Below, one piece after another: positions 21,063 to 29,865 of a stretch of 64,000 nt of DNA. Location of the stretch: contig NZ_MCGQ01000029.1 in NCBI RefSeq assembly GCF_002242805.1, positions 163,349 to 227,348 of the forward strand. Direction: 5' to 3'. The translations under genes and the position numbers were made by a program. Within the stretch, counting starts at the first letter, position 1. The number at the start of each line of letters is the position of its first letter. Source of the DNA: Streptomyces diastatochromogenes. Lineage in GTDB: Bacteria > Actinomycetota > Actinomycetes > Streptomycetales > Streptomycetaceae. The notes beneath the pieces were generated by a model, which saw only the letters and a list, made by a program, of their open reading frames with translations, was not told the origin of the DNA and searched no databases.

Positions 21063-23315
21063 ATGGGGAACACGGACGTGCGCGTGCGGGGCCTGGCCGC
21101 CCGCGCCGGCGGCTGGAGCGCCCGGCACCGCTGGGCCGCCGTCGGCATATGGGTGCTGTTCGTCGTCCTGGCCATGGGACTCGGCTCGGCCGCCGGCCGG
21201 GTCGACGTGGACGAGAGCGACCAGCTCAAGGGCGAGACACACACCGCCGCACGCATCATCGACGACGCGGGCATCAAGCAGCCGGCCGGGGAGACCGTGC
21301 TGATCCAGTCCAAGGACGGCGCCGTGAAGGCCACGAGCGGCGAGTTCCGTGCCGCCGTCGCCGACGTCGTCAAGGCCGTCGGCGCCACCGGCAAGGTCAC
21401 CGACGTGACCTCGCCCTACGACACGCACACCATCTCCCGCGACGGCCGCAGCGCGCTGGTGCAGTTCGACATGCGCGGCGACGCGGACACCGCCGCCGAC
21501 CGGGTCGAGCCGGTACTGAAGGCCGTGGCCGGGGTCCAGAAGGAGCACGGCTCGCTGCGGATCGAGGAGATCGGCGGCGCCAGCATGAAGAAGCAGTACG
21601 ACGACGCCTTCGGGAACGACTTCCAGCAGGCCGAGTACTCGGCGGTGCCGGTGGCCCTCGGCATCCTGCTGATCGCCTTCGGTGCGCTGGTGGCCGCGCT
21701 GCTGCCGGTGGGGCTCGCGGTCACCGCGATCATGGCGACGATGGGCCTGATGGGCCTGGTCAGCCATGTGCAGCCGATGAGCGACACCGCCAACTCCGTG
21801 ATGCTGCTGGTCGGCATGGCCGTCGGCGTCGACTACTGCCTGTTCTACCTGCGCCGCGAGCGCGAGGAGCGGGACGCCGGGCGGGACCCGGGTACCGCGC
21901 TCCGGATCGCCGCCGCCACCAGCGGCCGCGCGGTCATCGTCTCCGGTGTCACGGTGTGCGTGGCCATGGCGGGCATGCTGTTCACCGGTCTCGCCACCTT
22001 CGAGGCGATGGGTCTGGCCTCGCTGATGGTGGTGGCCGTCGCCATGGTCGGCTCCGTGACGGTGCTGCCCGCGCTGCTGTCGCTGCTGGGCGAGCGGGTC
22101 GAGAAGGGCAGGATCCCGTTCCTGAACCGGCGCCGGCGCCGGCAGGACGGGCCCGCGGAGAGCCGGTTCTGGACGGCCGTCCTGCGGGGCGTGCTCGCCA
22201 AGCCCGTGATCTCCGTGGTCGTGGCGGGCGGCGCGCTGCTCGCGGTGGCCGCGCCCGCGCTGGGCATGAAGACCCAGCAGCTCACGCTGGACCAGGAGTT
22301 CGGCAACTCGCTGCCGATCGTGCAGACCTACAACCGCATCAACGACGCGTTCCCGGGCGGTTCCGAGCCGGCCCAGGTGGTCGTCAGGGCGAAGGACATC
22401 GACGCACCCGCGGTGCGGCAGGCGCTGGCCGACTTCAAGCAGCGGGCGATCTCCTCGGGCGCCTCGCGCGGCCCGGTCGACGTCAAGGTGCACGAGGCGC
22501 AGAACGTCGCCCTGGTCTCCGTACCGCTGGTCGGCGGCTCCGACATGGACCAGGCGGTCAAGAGCCTCGACAAGCTGCGCGACGAGGTGCGGCCGGCCAC
22601 CCTGGGCAAGGTCGCGGGCGTCGAGGCGCCGGTCACCGGACAGGTCGCGGGCAACAAGGACTTCAACGACCAGCTGCTCGGCTCGGTCGTCCCGGTCTTC
22701 GCCTTCGTGGTCGTCTTCGCCTTCCTGCTGATGCTGCTGTCGTTCCGCTCGCTGACCGTCGCGATCACGTCGATCGTGCTCAACCTGCTGTCGGTGGGCG
22801 CCGCCTACGGCATCCTCGTCGCCGTCTTCCAGCACGGCTGGGGTGCCTCGCTGGTGGGCGCGGAGGGCGTCGGCGCGGTCGTCACCTGGCTGCCGCTGTT
22901 CCTCTTCGTGATCCTGTTCGGCCTGTCCATGGACTACCACGTGTTCGTGGTCTCCCGGATCCGCGAGGCACGGATGCGCGGCCGTACGACGAAGGAGGCC
23001 ATCCAGCACGGCGTGGTCACCACGGCCGGTGTCGTCACCAGTGCCGCGGTCATCATGGTCGCCGTGTTCGCGATCTTCGGCACGCTGTCCATGCAGTCCA
23101 TGAAGCAGATGGGCGTGGGCCTGGCCGCCGCCGTCCTGATCGACGCCACGATCATCCGCGGTGTGCTGCTGCCGGCCGTGATGGCGCTGCTCGGCGAGCG
23201 CAACTGGTACCTGCCGAAGTGGCTGCACCGGCTGCCGGACCTCACCCACGACGAGTCGCCCGAGCCGGTCGCGGCGGCCCCCGCGCGCGGTGAAGGCGAG
23301 CGGCTGGGCGTCTGA
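21063..23315 (+). CDS. MMPL family RND-type transporter
   Basis: A 750-residue membrane protein with two MMPL halves. Each half is one helix, a large extracytoplasmic loop, and five helices: the first starts at residue 22 (WAAVGIWVLFVVLAMG), the second near residue 380 (VISVVVAGGALLAVAAP). Conserved MMPL residues include the VGVDYCLFYLRRERE and LSMDYHVFVVSRIRE pairs, where Asp-Tyr is the proton-relay site. Such proteins export lipids, siderophores or drugs using the proton gradient. The gene is monocistronic and followed by a strong terminator. It is not next to a lipid synthesis gene, so the substrate cannot be named. The ATG at 21063 is preceded by GAGGGGG. Confidence 0.9.
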   Translation: MGNTDVRVRGLAARAGGWSARHRWAAVGIWVLFVVLAMGLGSAAGRVDVDESDQLKGETHTAARIIDDAGIKQPAGETVLIQSKDGAVKATSGEFRAAVADVVKAVGATGKVTDVTSPYDTHTISRDGRSALVQFDMRGDADTAADRVEPVLKAVAGVQKEHGSLRIEEIGGASMKKQYDDAFGNDFQQAEYSAVPVALGILLIAFGALVAALLPVGLAVTAIMATMGLMGLVSHVQPMSDTANSVMLLVGMAVGVDYCLFYLRREREERDAGRDPGTALRIAAATSGRAVIVSGVTVCVAMAGMLFTGLATFEAMGLASLMVVAVAMVGSVTVLPALLSLLGERVEKGRIPFLNRRRRRQDGPAESRFWTAVLRGVLAKPVISVVVAGGALLAVAAPALGMKTQQLTLDQEFGNSLPIVQTYNRINDAFPGGSEPAQVVVRAKDIDAPAVRQALADFKQRAISSGASRGPVDVKVHEAQNVALVSVPLVGGSDMDQAVKSLDKLRDEVRPATLGKVAGVEAPVTGQVAGNKDFNDQLLGSVVPVFAFVVVFAFLLMLLSFRSLTVAITSIVLNLLSVGAAYGILVAVFQHGWGASLVGAEGVGAVVTWLPLFLFVILFGLSMDYHVFVVSRIREARMRGRTTKEAIQHGVVTTAGVVTSAAVIMVAVFAIFGTLSMQSMKQMGVGLAAAVLIDATIIRGVLLPAVMALLGERNWYLPKWLHRLPDLTHDESPEPVAAAPARGEGERLGV

Positions 23316-23368
23316 GTCCACCCGTTCTGAGTCGACCGTTCTGAGTCCACCGTTCTGAGTCCACCCAT
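23311..23368. repeat. Short tandem repeat after the MMPL gene
   Basis: About four imperfect copies of a 14-15 base unit GAGTCCACCGTTCT overlap the MMPL stop codon and run up to the terminator. They look like recent slippage; no function is implied. Confidence 0.7.
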
Positions 23369-23373
23369 TGACA

Positions 23374-23412
23374 CAGGGCCCGTTGGTTTCCGGGGGGAAC
23401 CAACGGGCCCTG
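23374..23412. terminator. Strong bidirectional terminator
   Basis: CAGGGCCCGTTGGTT and its exact reverse complement AACCAACGGGCCCTG make a 15-bp stem with a nine-base loop between the converging MMPL and glycosyltransferase genes. It should stop transcription from both sides. Confidence 0.9.
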
Positions 23413-23421
23413 GCACGTCCT

Positions 23422-23457
23422 CCGGTCGTACGGACCATGCCGGTCGTACGGACCATG
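23422..23457. repeat. Perfect direct repeat, 2 x 18 bp
   Basis: CCGGTCGTACGGACCATG is present twice with no spacer between the terminator and the glycosyltransferase stop codon. The inner GGTCGTACGGACC is itself near-palindromic. Confidence 0.8.
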
Positions 23458-23462
23458 CCGCT

Positions 23463-24731
23463 CTACAAGGCGCCGCTCGCCGCCCCCGGCTGTCCCTGAC
23501 GTCGTCCGGCCAGTTCCGCCTCGATCAGGTCGGCCGCCCGTCGGGTGCCGCCCTCCTCGGCCATCGCGGACCGGATCTCCTGCAGGCGCCGGGCCACCTC
23601 CGGGTCGCCGGACAGGGCGAGGGCGGTTTCGCGGAGGCGTTCGGCGGTGGCCTCCTCGGTGGAGAGGCGGCGGGCGACGCCGAGGGACTGGAGCATGTCG
23701 GCGTTGCCGAACTGGTCGACGGCCTGCGGTACGGCGATCATCGGCGTGGCGGTGGCCAGTCCCTCCTGGCTGCCGCCCGCGCCGGCGTGCGTGACGAACA
23801 GGTCGGCCTGTCGCAGCACGGCCAACTGCGGGACCCAGCTGTGCACTTCGACGTTGGCGGGTACGTCGCCCAGCTCGGCGGGGTCGACATGCCTGCCGAT
23901 CTGCAGGACCAGGTGCCAGCCGGGCAGGTCGGCGAAGGCGCGTACGCACGCGCGGTAGAAGGCGGGCTGCTTGGTGAAGGCCGAACCGAGGGAGACCAGG
24001 GCCACCTTCTCGGCGCCGGCGGGCCGCTGCCAGTCGCCCTGGTCGGCGCGGTCCCCCTGGCAGGCGCCGACGAAGGTGTGGACGCGCTCGTCGACCCGGT
24101 CGGCATGGGGCTGGAGGGCCTTGGGGATCAGGACCAGGGAGCGGGCGGGACGGCCGACGAAGGGGTCCGGGTGCTCGGTGATCCCGTTCTCCGCAAGCCA
24201 GGCCTCGAAGCGGGCGTAGTAGGCCTGCCCGCGCTCGGTCTTCCTCGGCTCCGCCCACATCGGCTCGGCGACCTCCTTCTCGTAACCGTCCCAGGCGACG
24301 AGGTTCGGCGAGAGGGAGATCGCGGGGACGCCCCAGCGGTGGGCGAGGACGCGGGCCGGGTAGGAGGTGATGTCGTGCAGGACGAGGTCGGGCTCGTCGC
24401 CGTCGTAGGCCTGGATCAGCTGCGGCAGCGCCTGGATCGCGTCCTCCAGGAAGGGTTCCACGTTGTCCAGCAGGGTGCTCCCCCAGGCCTCCGAGTCGGC
24501 GTCGGGCCCGGGCAGCGTGGAGGTGTAGAGCACGGGCCGGGCACCCGTCGCGGCCACCTTCTCTTCGAAGGCCGGCGGGACGGCGTAGGTGACCCGGTGG
24601 CCCCGGGCGACGAGTTCGCGGATCACCTCCAGGCTGGGGTTCACATGGCCGTGGAGGGCGATGGAGAACATGGCGATGTGAGCAGGTGTGTTCATGGTGG
24701 TCATGGCGGTCGCGTCAGCTGTGGCGGTCAT
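23463..24731 (-). CDS. mgt: Macrolide-inactivating glycosyltransferase (OleD/Mgt type)
   Basis: This GT-B (GT1) enzyme of about 422 residues transfers glucose from UDP-glucose to macrolides and other acceptors, giving intrinsic macrolide tolerance in the cytoplasm. It closely resembles S. antibioticus OleD: TPAHIAMFSIALHGHVNPSL with the catalytic His at the start, TLLDNVEPFLEDAIQALPQL, and the donor-binding FVTHAGAGGSQEGLATATP with DQFGNADM. No macrolide pathway is nearby, so it is a stand-alone resistance gene. The ATG at 24731 lies seven bases after a TAGCCT -10 element, so a leaderless start fits; ATG 24704 would match the OleD N-terminus. Expression is probably repressed through the palindrome inside its promoter. 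Confidence 0.93.
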   Translation of the reverse strand: MTATADATAMTTMNTPAHIAMFSIALHGHVNPSLEVIRELVARGHRVTYAVPPAFEEKVAATGARPVLYTSTLPGPDADSEAWGSTLLDNVEPFLEDAIQALPQLIQAYDGDEPDLVLHDITSYPARVLAHRWGVPAISLSPNLVAWDGYEKEVAEPMWAEPRKTERGQAYYARFEAWLAENGITEHPDPFVGRPARSLVLIPKALQPHADRVDERVHTFVGACQGDRADQGDWQRPAGAEKVALVSLGSAFTKQPAFYRACVRAFADLPGWHLVLQIGRHVDPAELGDVPANVEVHSWVPQLAVLRQADLFVTHAGAGGSQEGLATATPMIAVPQAVDQFGNADMLQSLGVARRLSTEEATAERLRETALALSGDPEVARRLQEIRSAMAEEGGTRRAADLIEAELAGRRQGQPGAASGAL

Positions 24732-24738
24732 GACGCCG

Positions 24739-24768
24739 AGGCTAGGCGAGACGATACGTCTCGTTCAA
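24739..24768 (-). promoter_or_regulatory. mgt promoter with operator between -35 and -10
   Basis: On the minus strand, TTGAAC (24768-24763) and TAGCCT (24744-24739) are spaced by 18 bases. The spacer contains the palindrome GAGACG-TAT-CGTCTC (24748-24762), so a TetR-like repressor bound there would block the promoter directly. The -10 ends seven bases before the ATG, implying a leaderless transcript. Confidence 0.6.
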
Positions 24769-24798
24769 TTGAATTACGGCAGCCCGGGTCGGCCCAGG

Positions 24799-26079
24799 TC
24801 AGCGCTGATACCGGGCCAGCACCAGGTTCCCGTCCCTCTCCAGACGTCTGCGCAGCTCGTCCAGGCCGATCGAGCCGCTGTAGTACTCCTGGAAGGCCGG
24901 GGTGGCCACCTTGTCCTTCCACTCCGGGTAGCCGCGCACGGACTGGGCCGGCGCCGGCCGGAGGTGGGCCGCCAGGGCGGTGCCGGTGGCCCAGCCGTTC
25001 TTCGCGGTGTGCAGGGCGGGGTCCCGCAGGGCCTGGGTGCCGGTGGGCAGCATCCAGTCGCCGAGGGCGAGCCGGACCATGTTCCGGGGCCGCAGCAGGA
25101 AGTCGATGAACTCGGCGGCCTCCCTCTTGTGCGGGCTGTCCGCGGCGATGGACAGGGTCTGCGGGCTGACGCCCTGGGTGAGCCCGTCGGCGCCCGCGGG
25201 CGCGGGCAGCACCTCCCACTCGAAGCCCTTCGGGGCCTGCTGCACGATCTGCTGGCGGTAGGAGAAGCCGAGCGGGACCATCGCGTACCGGCCGCCGAAG
25301 AAGCCGGGCAGCGTGTCCGAGCCGCCGCTGCCGAGCGTCGAGGCGGGCGCGCTGTGGTCGGTGGCGACCTGGTCGTGGACGGTACGGGGTACGACCGCGT
25401 CACCGGCCCCGAATTGGACGCTCACCTTGCCGTCGGCACCCCGGTGGAAGAGCTGTCCGCCCGCCGAGAGGGAGAGGTTGAGCGTGGCGGAGACGGGCTC
25501 CTTCAGCGGCCAGGCGACGCCGTACTTCCCGTCGCGGCTGAGCTGCTCGGTGATCCGCCGGAACTCGGCCCAGCTCCAGGGGTGTTCGGGCGTCGGTCTG
25601 CGCACGCCCGCCGACTGCAGCCAGGTCGCGTTGGCGATCAGCACCCGGGGTTCCTGGAGGAAGGGCACGCCGTAGATCCCGTCCCCGAAGGTCGCCGTCC
25701 GCCAACTGCGCTGCGGGATGTCGGACTTGAGCCGGGCGGACAGCAGGCCGGTCAGGTCGGCGAGGTAGCCGCCGTAGGCGAAGTCGGCGAGGTCGTCGGA
25801 GGCGTCGTGGATGACGTCGGGGGCCTCGCCGCCCTCGAAGGAGGTGAGCAGCTGGTCGTGGATGCTGTCCCAACTCCCTTGGACATACTCGACCTTGACG
25901 TCCGGGTGGGTCGCGTTCCACGCCTTCACCAGTTCCCTGTTGGCCGCGACGGACTCCTGCTGCCAGGCGAGGGACTGGAAGCGCAGGGTGATCGGGCCGC
26001 CTCGGTCTCCGCCTCCCGACGAACAGCCCGCGAGGAGCAGGAGGAGTACGACGAGTGCCGTGACGCCTCTGGTCCGCAT
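24799..26079 (-). CDS. Carbohydrate ABC transporter substrate-binding lipoprotein
   Basis: A 426-residue family 1 extracellular solute-binding protein. The signal ends in the lipobox LLLAGCSSGG, so it is lipid-anchored outside the membrane. The mature part shows the typical ATHPDVKVEYVQGSWDSIHDQLL and DVIHDASDDLADFA region, and an aromatic-rich C-terminal lobe (FFGGRYAMVPLGFSY). It overlaps the second permease gene by one base at ATGA. The ligand is probably an oligosaccharide, but it cannot be specified. Confidence 0.9.
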   Translation of the reverse strand: MRTRGVTALVVLLLLLAGCSSGGGDRGGPITLRFQSLAWQQESVAANRELVKAWNATHPDVKVEYVQGSWDSIHDQLLTSFEGGEAPDVIHDASDDLADFAYGGYLADLTGLLSARLKSDIPQRSWRTATFGDGIYGVPFLQEPRVLIANATWLQSAGVRRPTPEHPWSWAEFRRITEQLSRDGKYGVAWPLKEPVSATLNLSLSAGGQLFHRGADGKVSVQFGAGDAVVPRTVHDQVATDHSAPASTLGSGGSDTLPGFFGGRYAMVPLGFSYRQQIVQQAPKGFEWEVLPAPAGADGLTQGVSPQTLSIAADSPHKREAAEFIDFLLRPRNMVRLALGDWMLPTGTQALRDPALHTAKNGWATGTALAAHLRPAPAQSVRGYPEWKDKVATPAFQEYYSGSIGLDELRRRLERDGNLVLARYQR

Positions 26080-26912
26080 CAGCTCTTCACCGCCCCGGCG
26101 AGCAGGCCGCCCGTGATCCGGCGCTGGATGAGGGCGAAGACGGCCAGGGAGGGCAGCGTGGCGAGGAACGCGGCCGCGGCCAGCGGGCCGAGGTCGGCCA
26201 CGCCCTCCGCGCCGATGAAGTGGGTGAGGACGACCGGGAGGGTCTGCTTCCCCGGGCTCTTCAGCAGCACCAGCGCGAAGAAGAACTCGTTCCAGGCGGT
26301 GACGAACGCGAACAGTGCCGTCGCCGCGATCCCCGGCGCGAGCAGCGGCGCCGTCACCGACACCAGGGTCCGCAGCCGCCCGGCCCCGTCGACGGCCGCC
26401 GCCTCCTCCAGCTCGGCGGGCACGGCCCGGACGTAGCCGACGAGCATCCACAGCGCGAACGGCAGCGCCCACACCACGTACACCAGCCCCAGGCCGGACA
26501 GGGAGTCGATCAGCCGCAGCTCCTTCAGCACCAGGAACAGCGGGATGATCACCAACACGAACGGGAACGCCTGGCTGACCACCACCCATCCGCTCGTCGC
26601 CCGGGACAGCGGGGACCGGTGCCGCGCCATGACGTACGCCATCGGTGTCGCGATCAGTACGGCGACGACGGCGGCGCCGGCCGCCACGAGCAGGGAGTTG
26701 AGGGCGGCGTGCAGCAGCGGCTGCTCGTCGAAGGCCTGGCGGAAGTTGGCCAGGGTCGGGTGGCGCGGGATCCAGGTGGGGTGGAGACTGCCCAGCTCGC
26801 GCGGCGACTTGACCGCGGTGGACAGCAGCCACAGGAGCGGGAAGGCCAGGAAGACGAGGTAGGCGAGCAGGGCGGTGTACTGGCCGGCGCGTGCCGCGGG
26901 GCGGGTCCTCAT
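26079..26912 (-). CDS. Carbohydrate ABC transporter permease (MalG type)
   Basis: The 277-residue membrane protein has six transmembrane helices and the ATPase-coupling EAA loop ELEEAAAVDGAGRLRTLVSV near residue 170. It is the second permease of the operon, overlapping the first by four bases and the binding-protein gene by one base. No ATPase gene is adjacent; Streptomyces carbohydrate importers of this type commonly share the MsiK ATPase encoded elsewhere. Confidence 0.9.
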   Translation of the reverse strand: MRTRPAARAGQYTALLAYLVFLAFPLLWLLSTAVKSPRELGSLHPTWIPRHPTLANFRQAFDEQPLLHAALNSLLVAAGAAVVAVLIATPMAYVMARHRSPLSRATSGWVVVSQAFPFVLVIIPLFLVLKELRLIDSLSGLGLVYVVWALPFALWMLVGYVRAVPAELEEAAAVDGAGRLRTLVSVTAPLLAPGIAATALFAFVTAWNEFFFALVLLKSPGKQTLPVVLTHFIGAEGVADLGPLAAAAFLATLPSLAVFALIQRRITGGLLAGAVKS

Positions 26913-27856
26913 GCGTCCTCACCGCCCCGGAGCCGGCCGGCCAGGAACACCGCGAGCAGGATCGAGATCACCGCGACCATCACGCATCCCATCGCCGCCG
27001 CGTAGCCGAACTGGCCGTAGCGGAAGGCCTCTTCGTAGGCGAACAGCATGGGCAGCCGGGTCCTGCCGCCGGGCCCGCCGCTGGTGAGCACGTACACCAG
27101 GGCGAAGGAGTTGAAGTTCCAGATGAGGTTGAGCGCGGTGATGGCCAGGGCCACCGGTCTGAGGGCGGGCCAGGTGACCGTGCGGAACCGGCGCCAGGCG
27201 CCCGCGCCGTCCACCGCCGCCGCCTCGTGCAGTTCGCGCGGGGTGTTCTGCAGCCCGGCGAGCAGGGCGACGGTGGTCTGCGGCATGCCCGCCCAGATGC
27301 CGACGACGATGACGGCGGGCAGTGCGGTGGCGAGGCCGCTCAGCCAGTCCCGGCCGTCGCCCAGGCCCAGGTCGCGCAGGGTCTCGTTGAGGATCCCGGC
27401 GTCCGGGTTGTAGACGAGTCGCCACATGACGCCGACGACGACCTCGGGCATGGCCCAGGGGACGATCGCGAGGGCGCGGGCCAGCCACCGCAGCCGTAAG
27501 TCCTGATTGAGCAGGAGGGCCAGGCCGAGGGCCAGCAGGAACTGCGGCACGGTCACGCCGACCGCCCACACCAGACCGATCCGGAACGACTCCCAGAACA
27601 GCGTGTCGTGCAGCAGGTCCCGGAAGTTGAGGCCGCCGATCCACCGGGTGGCCGCGGTCCGGCCGGACTGGGCGTCGGTGAACGCCAGCAGGATGCCGTA
27701 CAGCAGCGGACCGACGCTCAGCACGAGGATCGGGATCAGGGCGGGCAGGACCAGGAACCAGGCGCCGTGACCGGAGGCGGGCCTGGTCGGTCGTCGCGCT
27801 TCGGCCACTGCTGTCACTGGATCAGCCCCTTTGCCGGATCCCGTTGGCGTGTTCAT
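26909..27856 (-). CDS. Carbohydrate ABC transporter permease (MalF type)
   Basis: A 315-residue permease with six helices and the EAA loop HEAAAVDGAGAWRRFRTV. A 30-residue cytoplasmic N-terminus precedes the first helix (WFLVLPALIPILVLSVG). It is the first gene of the three-gene importer operon (permease, permease, binding protein), an order different from the usual binding-protein-first layout. The divergent kinase gene starts 118 bases away, so the promoter lies in that gap. No LacI or GntR regulator is adjacent. Confidence 0.88.
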   Translation of the reverse strand: MNTPTGSGKGADPVTAVAEARRPTRPASGHGAWFLVLPALIPILVLSVGPLLYGILLAFTDAQSGRTAATRWIGGLNFRDLLHDTLFWESFRIGLVWAVGVTVPQFLLALGLALLLNQDLRLRWLARALAIVPWAMPEVVVGVMWRLVYNPDAGILNETLRDLGLGDGRDWLSGLATALPAVIVVGIWAGMPQTTVALLAGLQNTPRELHEAAAVDGAGAWRRFRTVTWPALRPVALAITALNLIWNFNSFALVYVLTSGGPGGRTRLPMLFAYEEAFRYGQFGYAAAMGCVMVAVISILLAVFLAGRLRGGEDA

Positions 27857-27974
27857 GTTCGTGAAGGGGTGGAGCCCCGTCAAGAGCCCGCGCCCACGGT
27901 CCGACCTGTGCGAATGCGAGACTTGCCGAAGACCGGACACGCACGGCGCGGGACGAACGGCACGGAGGCGGACG

Positions 27975-28838
27975 ATGGACGAGGCACGCGCGCGGGACGT
28001 ACTGGCCGCGGCGAAGGTGCTGCCGGGCCCGGCGCGGGACGCGCGGCTCCTCGCCCTCGGTGAGAACGCGGTGTTCGCCGCCGGCGACCTCGTCGTCAAG
28101 GTGGGCCGCGACGCCGAACTGCTGGAGCGGGCCCGGCGCGAGCTGGACATCGCCGGCTGGCTGGCCGAGGCGGGCGTACCGGCGGTGCGGGCGGCCGACC
28201 CGAAACCACTGCTGGTCGAGGGGCACCCGGTGACCGTGTGGCACCGCCTGCCCGACCCCGTACGCCCGGCCGAGCCCCGGGACCTGGCACAGCTGCTGCG
28301 GACCGTGCACGCGCTTCCCACTCCCCCCTTCGCCCTCCCGCCCCGCGATCTGCTGGGCGGTGTGGAACGCTGGCTGCGGCTCGCGGGAGCGGCGATCGAC
28401 CCCGCGGACGCGGCCTACCTGCGGGCGCGCCGGGACGGCTTCGCCGCGGCCGCTGCCGCCTTGACGCCCCGTCTGGCGCCGGGGCCGATCCACGGCGACG
28501 CGCTGCCCCGCAATGTGCACGTCGGCCCCGACGGCCCGGTCCTCGTCGATCTGGAGACCTTCTCGGCCGACCTGCGCGAGCACGACCTGGTGGTCATGGC
28601 CCTCTCCCGCGACCGCTACGGCCTGCCCGCCGAGGCGTACGACTCCTTCACCGAGGCCTACGGCTGGGACGTGCGGGAGTGGGAGGGCTGCGGGGTGCTC
28701 CGCGGGGCCCGTGAGACGGCCAGCTGTGCGTGGGTGGCCCAGCACGCGCCGAGCAACCCCAAGGCGCTGGCGGAGTTCGAGCGCCGGGTGGCGTCCCTGC
28801 GGAACGGGGACGAGACGGTGCGCTGGTATCCGTTCTGA
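27975..28838 (+). CDS. APH-fold phosphotransferase
   Basis: This 287-residue kinase-like protein has the aminoglycoside phosphotransferase fold. The invariant lysine is in DLVVKVGRD, the catalytic loop is HGDALPRNVHV (H-G-D...N), and the metal-binding Asp is in VLVDLETFS. All key residues are present, so it should be active, on an unknown small hydroxylated substrate. GGAGG lies six bases before the ATG. It diverges from the sugar importer operon, hinting at a sugar or aminosugar substrate, but that is only context. Confidence 0.82.
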   Translation: MDEARARDVLAAAKVLPGPARDARLLALGENAVFAAGDLVVKVGRDAELLERARRELDIAGWLAEAGVPAVRAADPKPLLVEGHPVTVWHRLPDPVRPAEPRDLAQLLRTVHALPTPPFALPPRDLLGGVERWLRLAGAAIDPADAAYLRARRDGFAAAAAALTPRLAPGPIHGDALPRNVHVGPDGPVLVDLETFSADLREHDLVVMALSRDRYGLPAEAYDSFTEAYGWDVREWEGCGVLRGARETASCAWVAQHAPSNPKALAEFERRVASLRNGDETVRWYPF

Positions 28839-28862
28839 GCGGCCGCACGGCCACCGCGCCCG

Positions 28863-29771
28863 TCAGGGAGCCACCTCGCCCTGGATGGTTCGTGCCGCTC
28901 GCCTCAGTTCCGTCAGGACCGTGCGGACCGCCTTTCTCGCCGTGCGCTCGGGGCGGCACAGGACGTCGATGTGCCGGGTGGCCTGGACGCCGCTGAGCGG
29001 CCGGAGGACCAGCGCCGGATGCGGGCGCATGGTCCAGCGTGGCATCAGCGCGATTCCGCCCCCTGCGGCGACGGCCTCGGCGACCACCGCGAACTCGTTG
29101 ATGCGATGGGCCAGATGCAGCCGCCGGCCGGCCGCCGCGGCGATGGCCTCGATGGTGGCCAGGACCGGGAACCCGTCGTGCACGGTGATCCACGGCAGGT
29201 CGGCGACGTCACGCGGCGTCACCCGCCGCTTGGCGGCGAGCGGATGGCCGGCCGGCATCGCCACGTCCAGCGGCTCGTGCAGCAGCGTGGTCACGGTCAC
29301 CGTGCGCGGCCAGGGCGGGGCGTGGTCCAGGCGGTGGGCGAGGACGAGGTCGTAGGCGCGGGTCAGCCGGGGGAAGTCCTCCTGCGGTACGTCCTCGTCG
29401 GCGAGCGCCACCGTCGGCGCGTCCGGCCCGGCGAGGCCGCGCAGCAACAGCGGGAAGAACGCCGCACCCGCGCTGTGGAACGCCGCCACCGACACCTCTC
29501 CGTCCGGCCTGCCGACGAACTCCTCGACCGCGTGCCGGGCCCGTGCCAGCGCAGACTCCACCTCGACGGCGGCGTCCGCCAGGGCCTGCCCGGCGTCGGT
29601 GAGCACCAGGCGCCGCCCCTGCCGCTCGGTGAGCGGCACCGGGATCGAGCGCTGCAGCAGCCGTAGCTGCTGCGAGATCGCCGACGGCGTCACCAGCAGC
29701 GCCTCGGCGACCGCGGTGACACTGCCCAGCTCGCCCAGCTCCCGCAGGATCCTCAGCTGCCGCTCGTCCAC
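28863..29771 (-). CDS. LysR family transcriptional regulator
   Basis: A 302-residue LTTR: N-terminal winged helix with GSVTAVAEALLVTPSAISQQL, then the periplasmic-binding-like effector domain beginning near residue 90. It starts at a GTG and is divergent from the EamA-type exporter 94 bases away, the classical arrangement in which the LysR protein controls the exporter and itself. The effector is probably the molecule exported, for example an amino acid. Confidence 0.9.
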   Translation of the reverse strand: MDERQLRILRELGELGSVTAVAEALLVTPSAISQQLRLLQRSIPVPLTERQGRRLVLTDAGQALADAAVEVESALARARHAVEEFVGRPDGEVSVAAFHSAGAAFFPLLLRGLAGPDAPTVALADEDVPQEDFPRLTRAYDLVLAHRLDHAPPWPRTVTVTTLLHEPLDVAMPAGHPLAAKRRVTPRDVADLPWITVHDGFPVLATIEAIAAAAGRRLHLAHRINEFAVVAEAVAAGGGIALMPRWTMRPHPALVLRPLSGVQATRHIDVLCRPERTARKAVRTVLTELRRAARTIQGEVAP

Positions 29772-29865
29772 CCCGTCAGTGTAGGGCGACGATGTAGGCC
29801 TACTAAAAGATCGTTTAAGAAGGTGGTTCTGGGCTTCAGACAGGTGGCTGGTGCACCGTGGGCGG

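Noticed and set aside
26080..26922. N-terminal extension of the sugar-binding lipoprotein
   Set aside because: It would run antisense-like through the permease gene; the signal peptide and lipobox fix the start at 26079.
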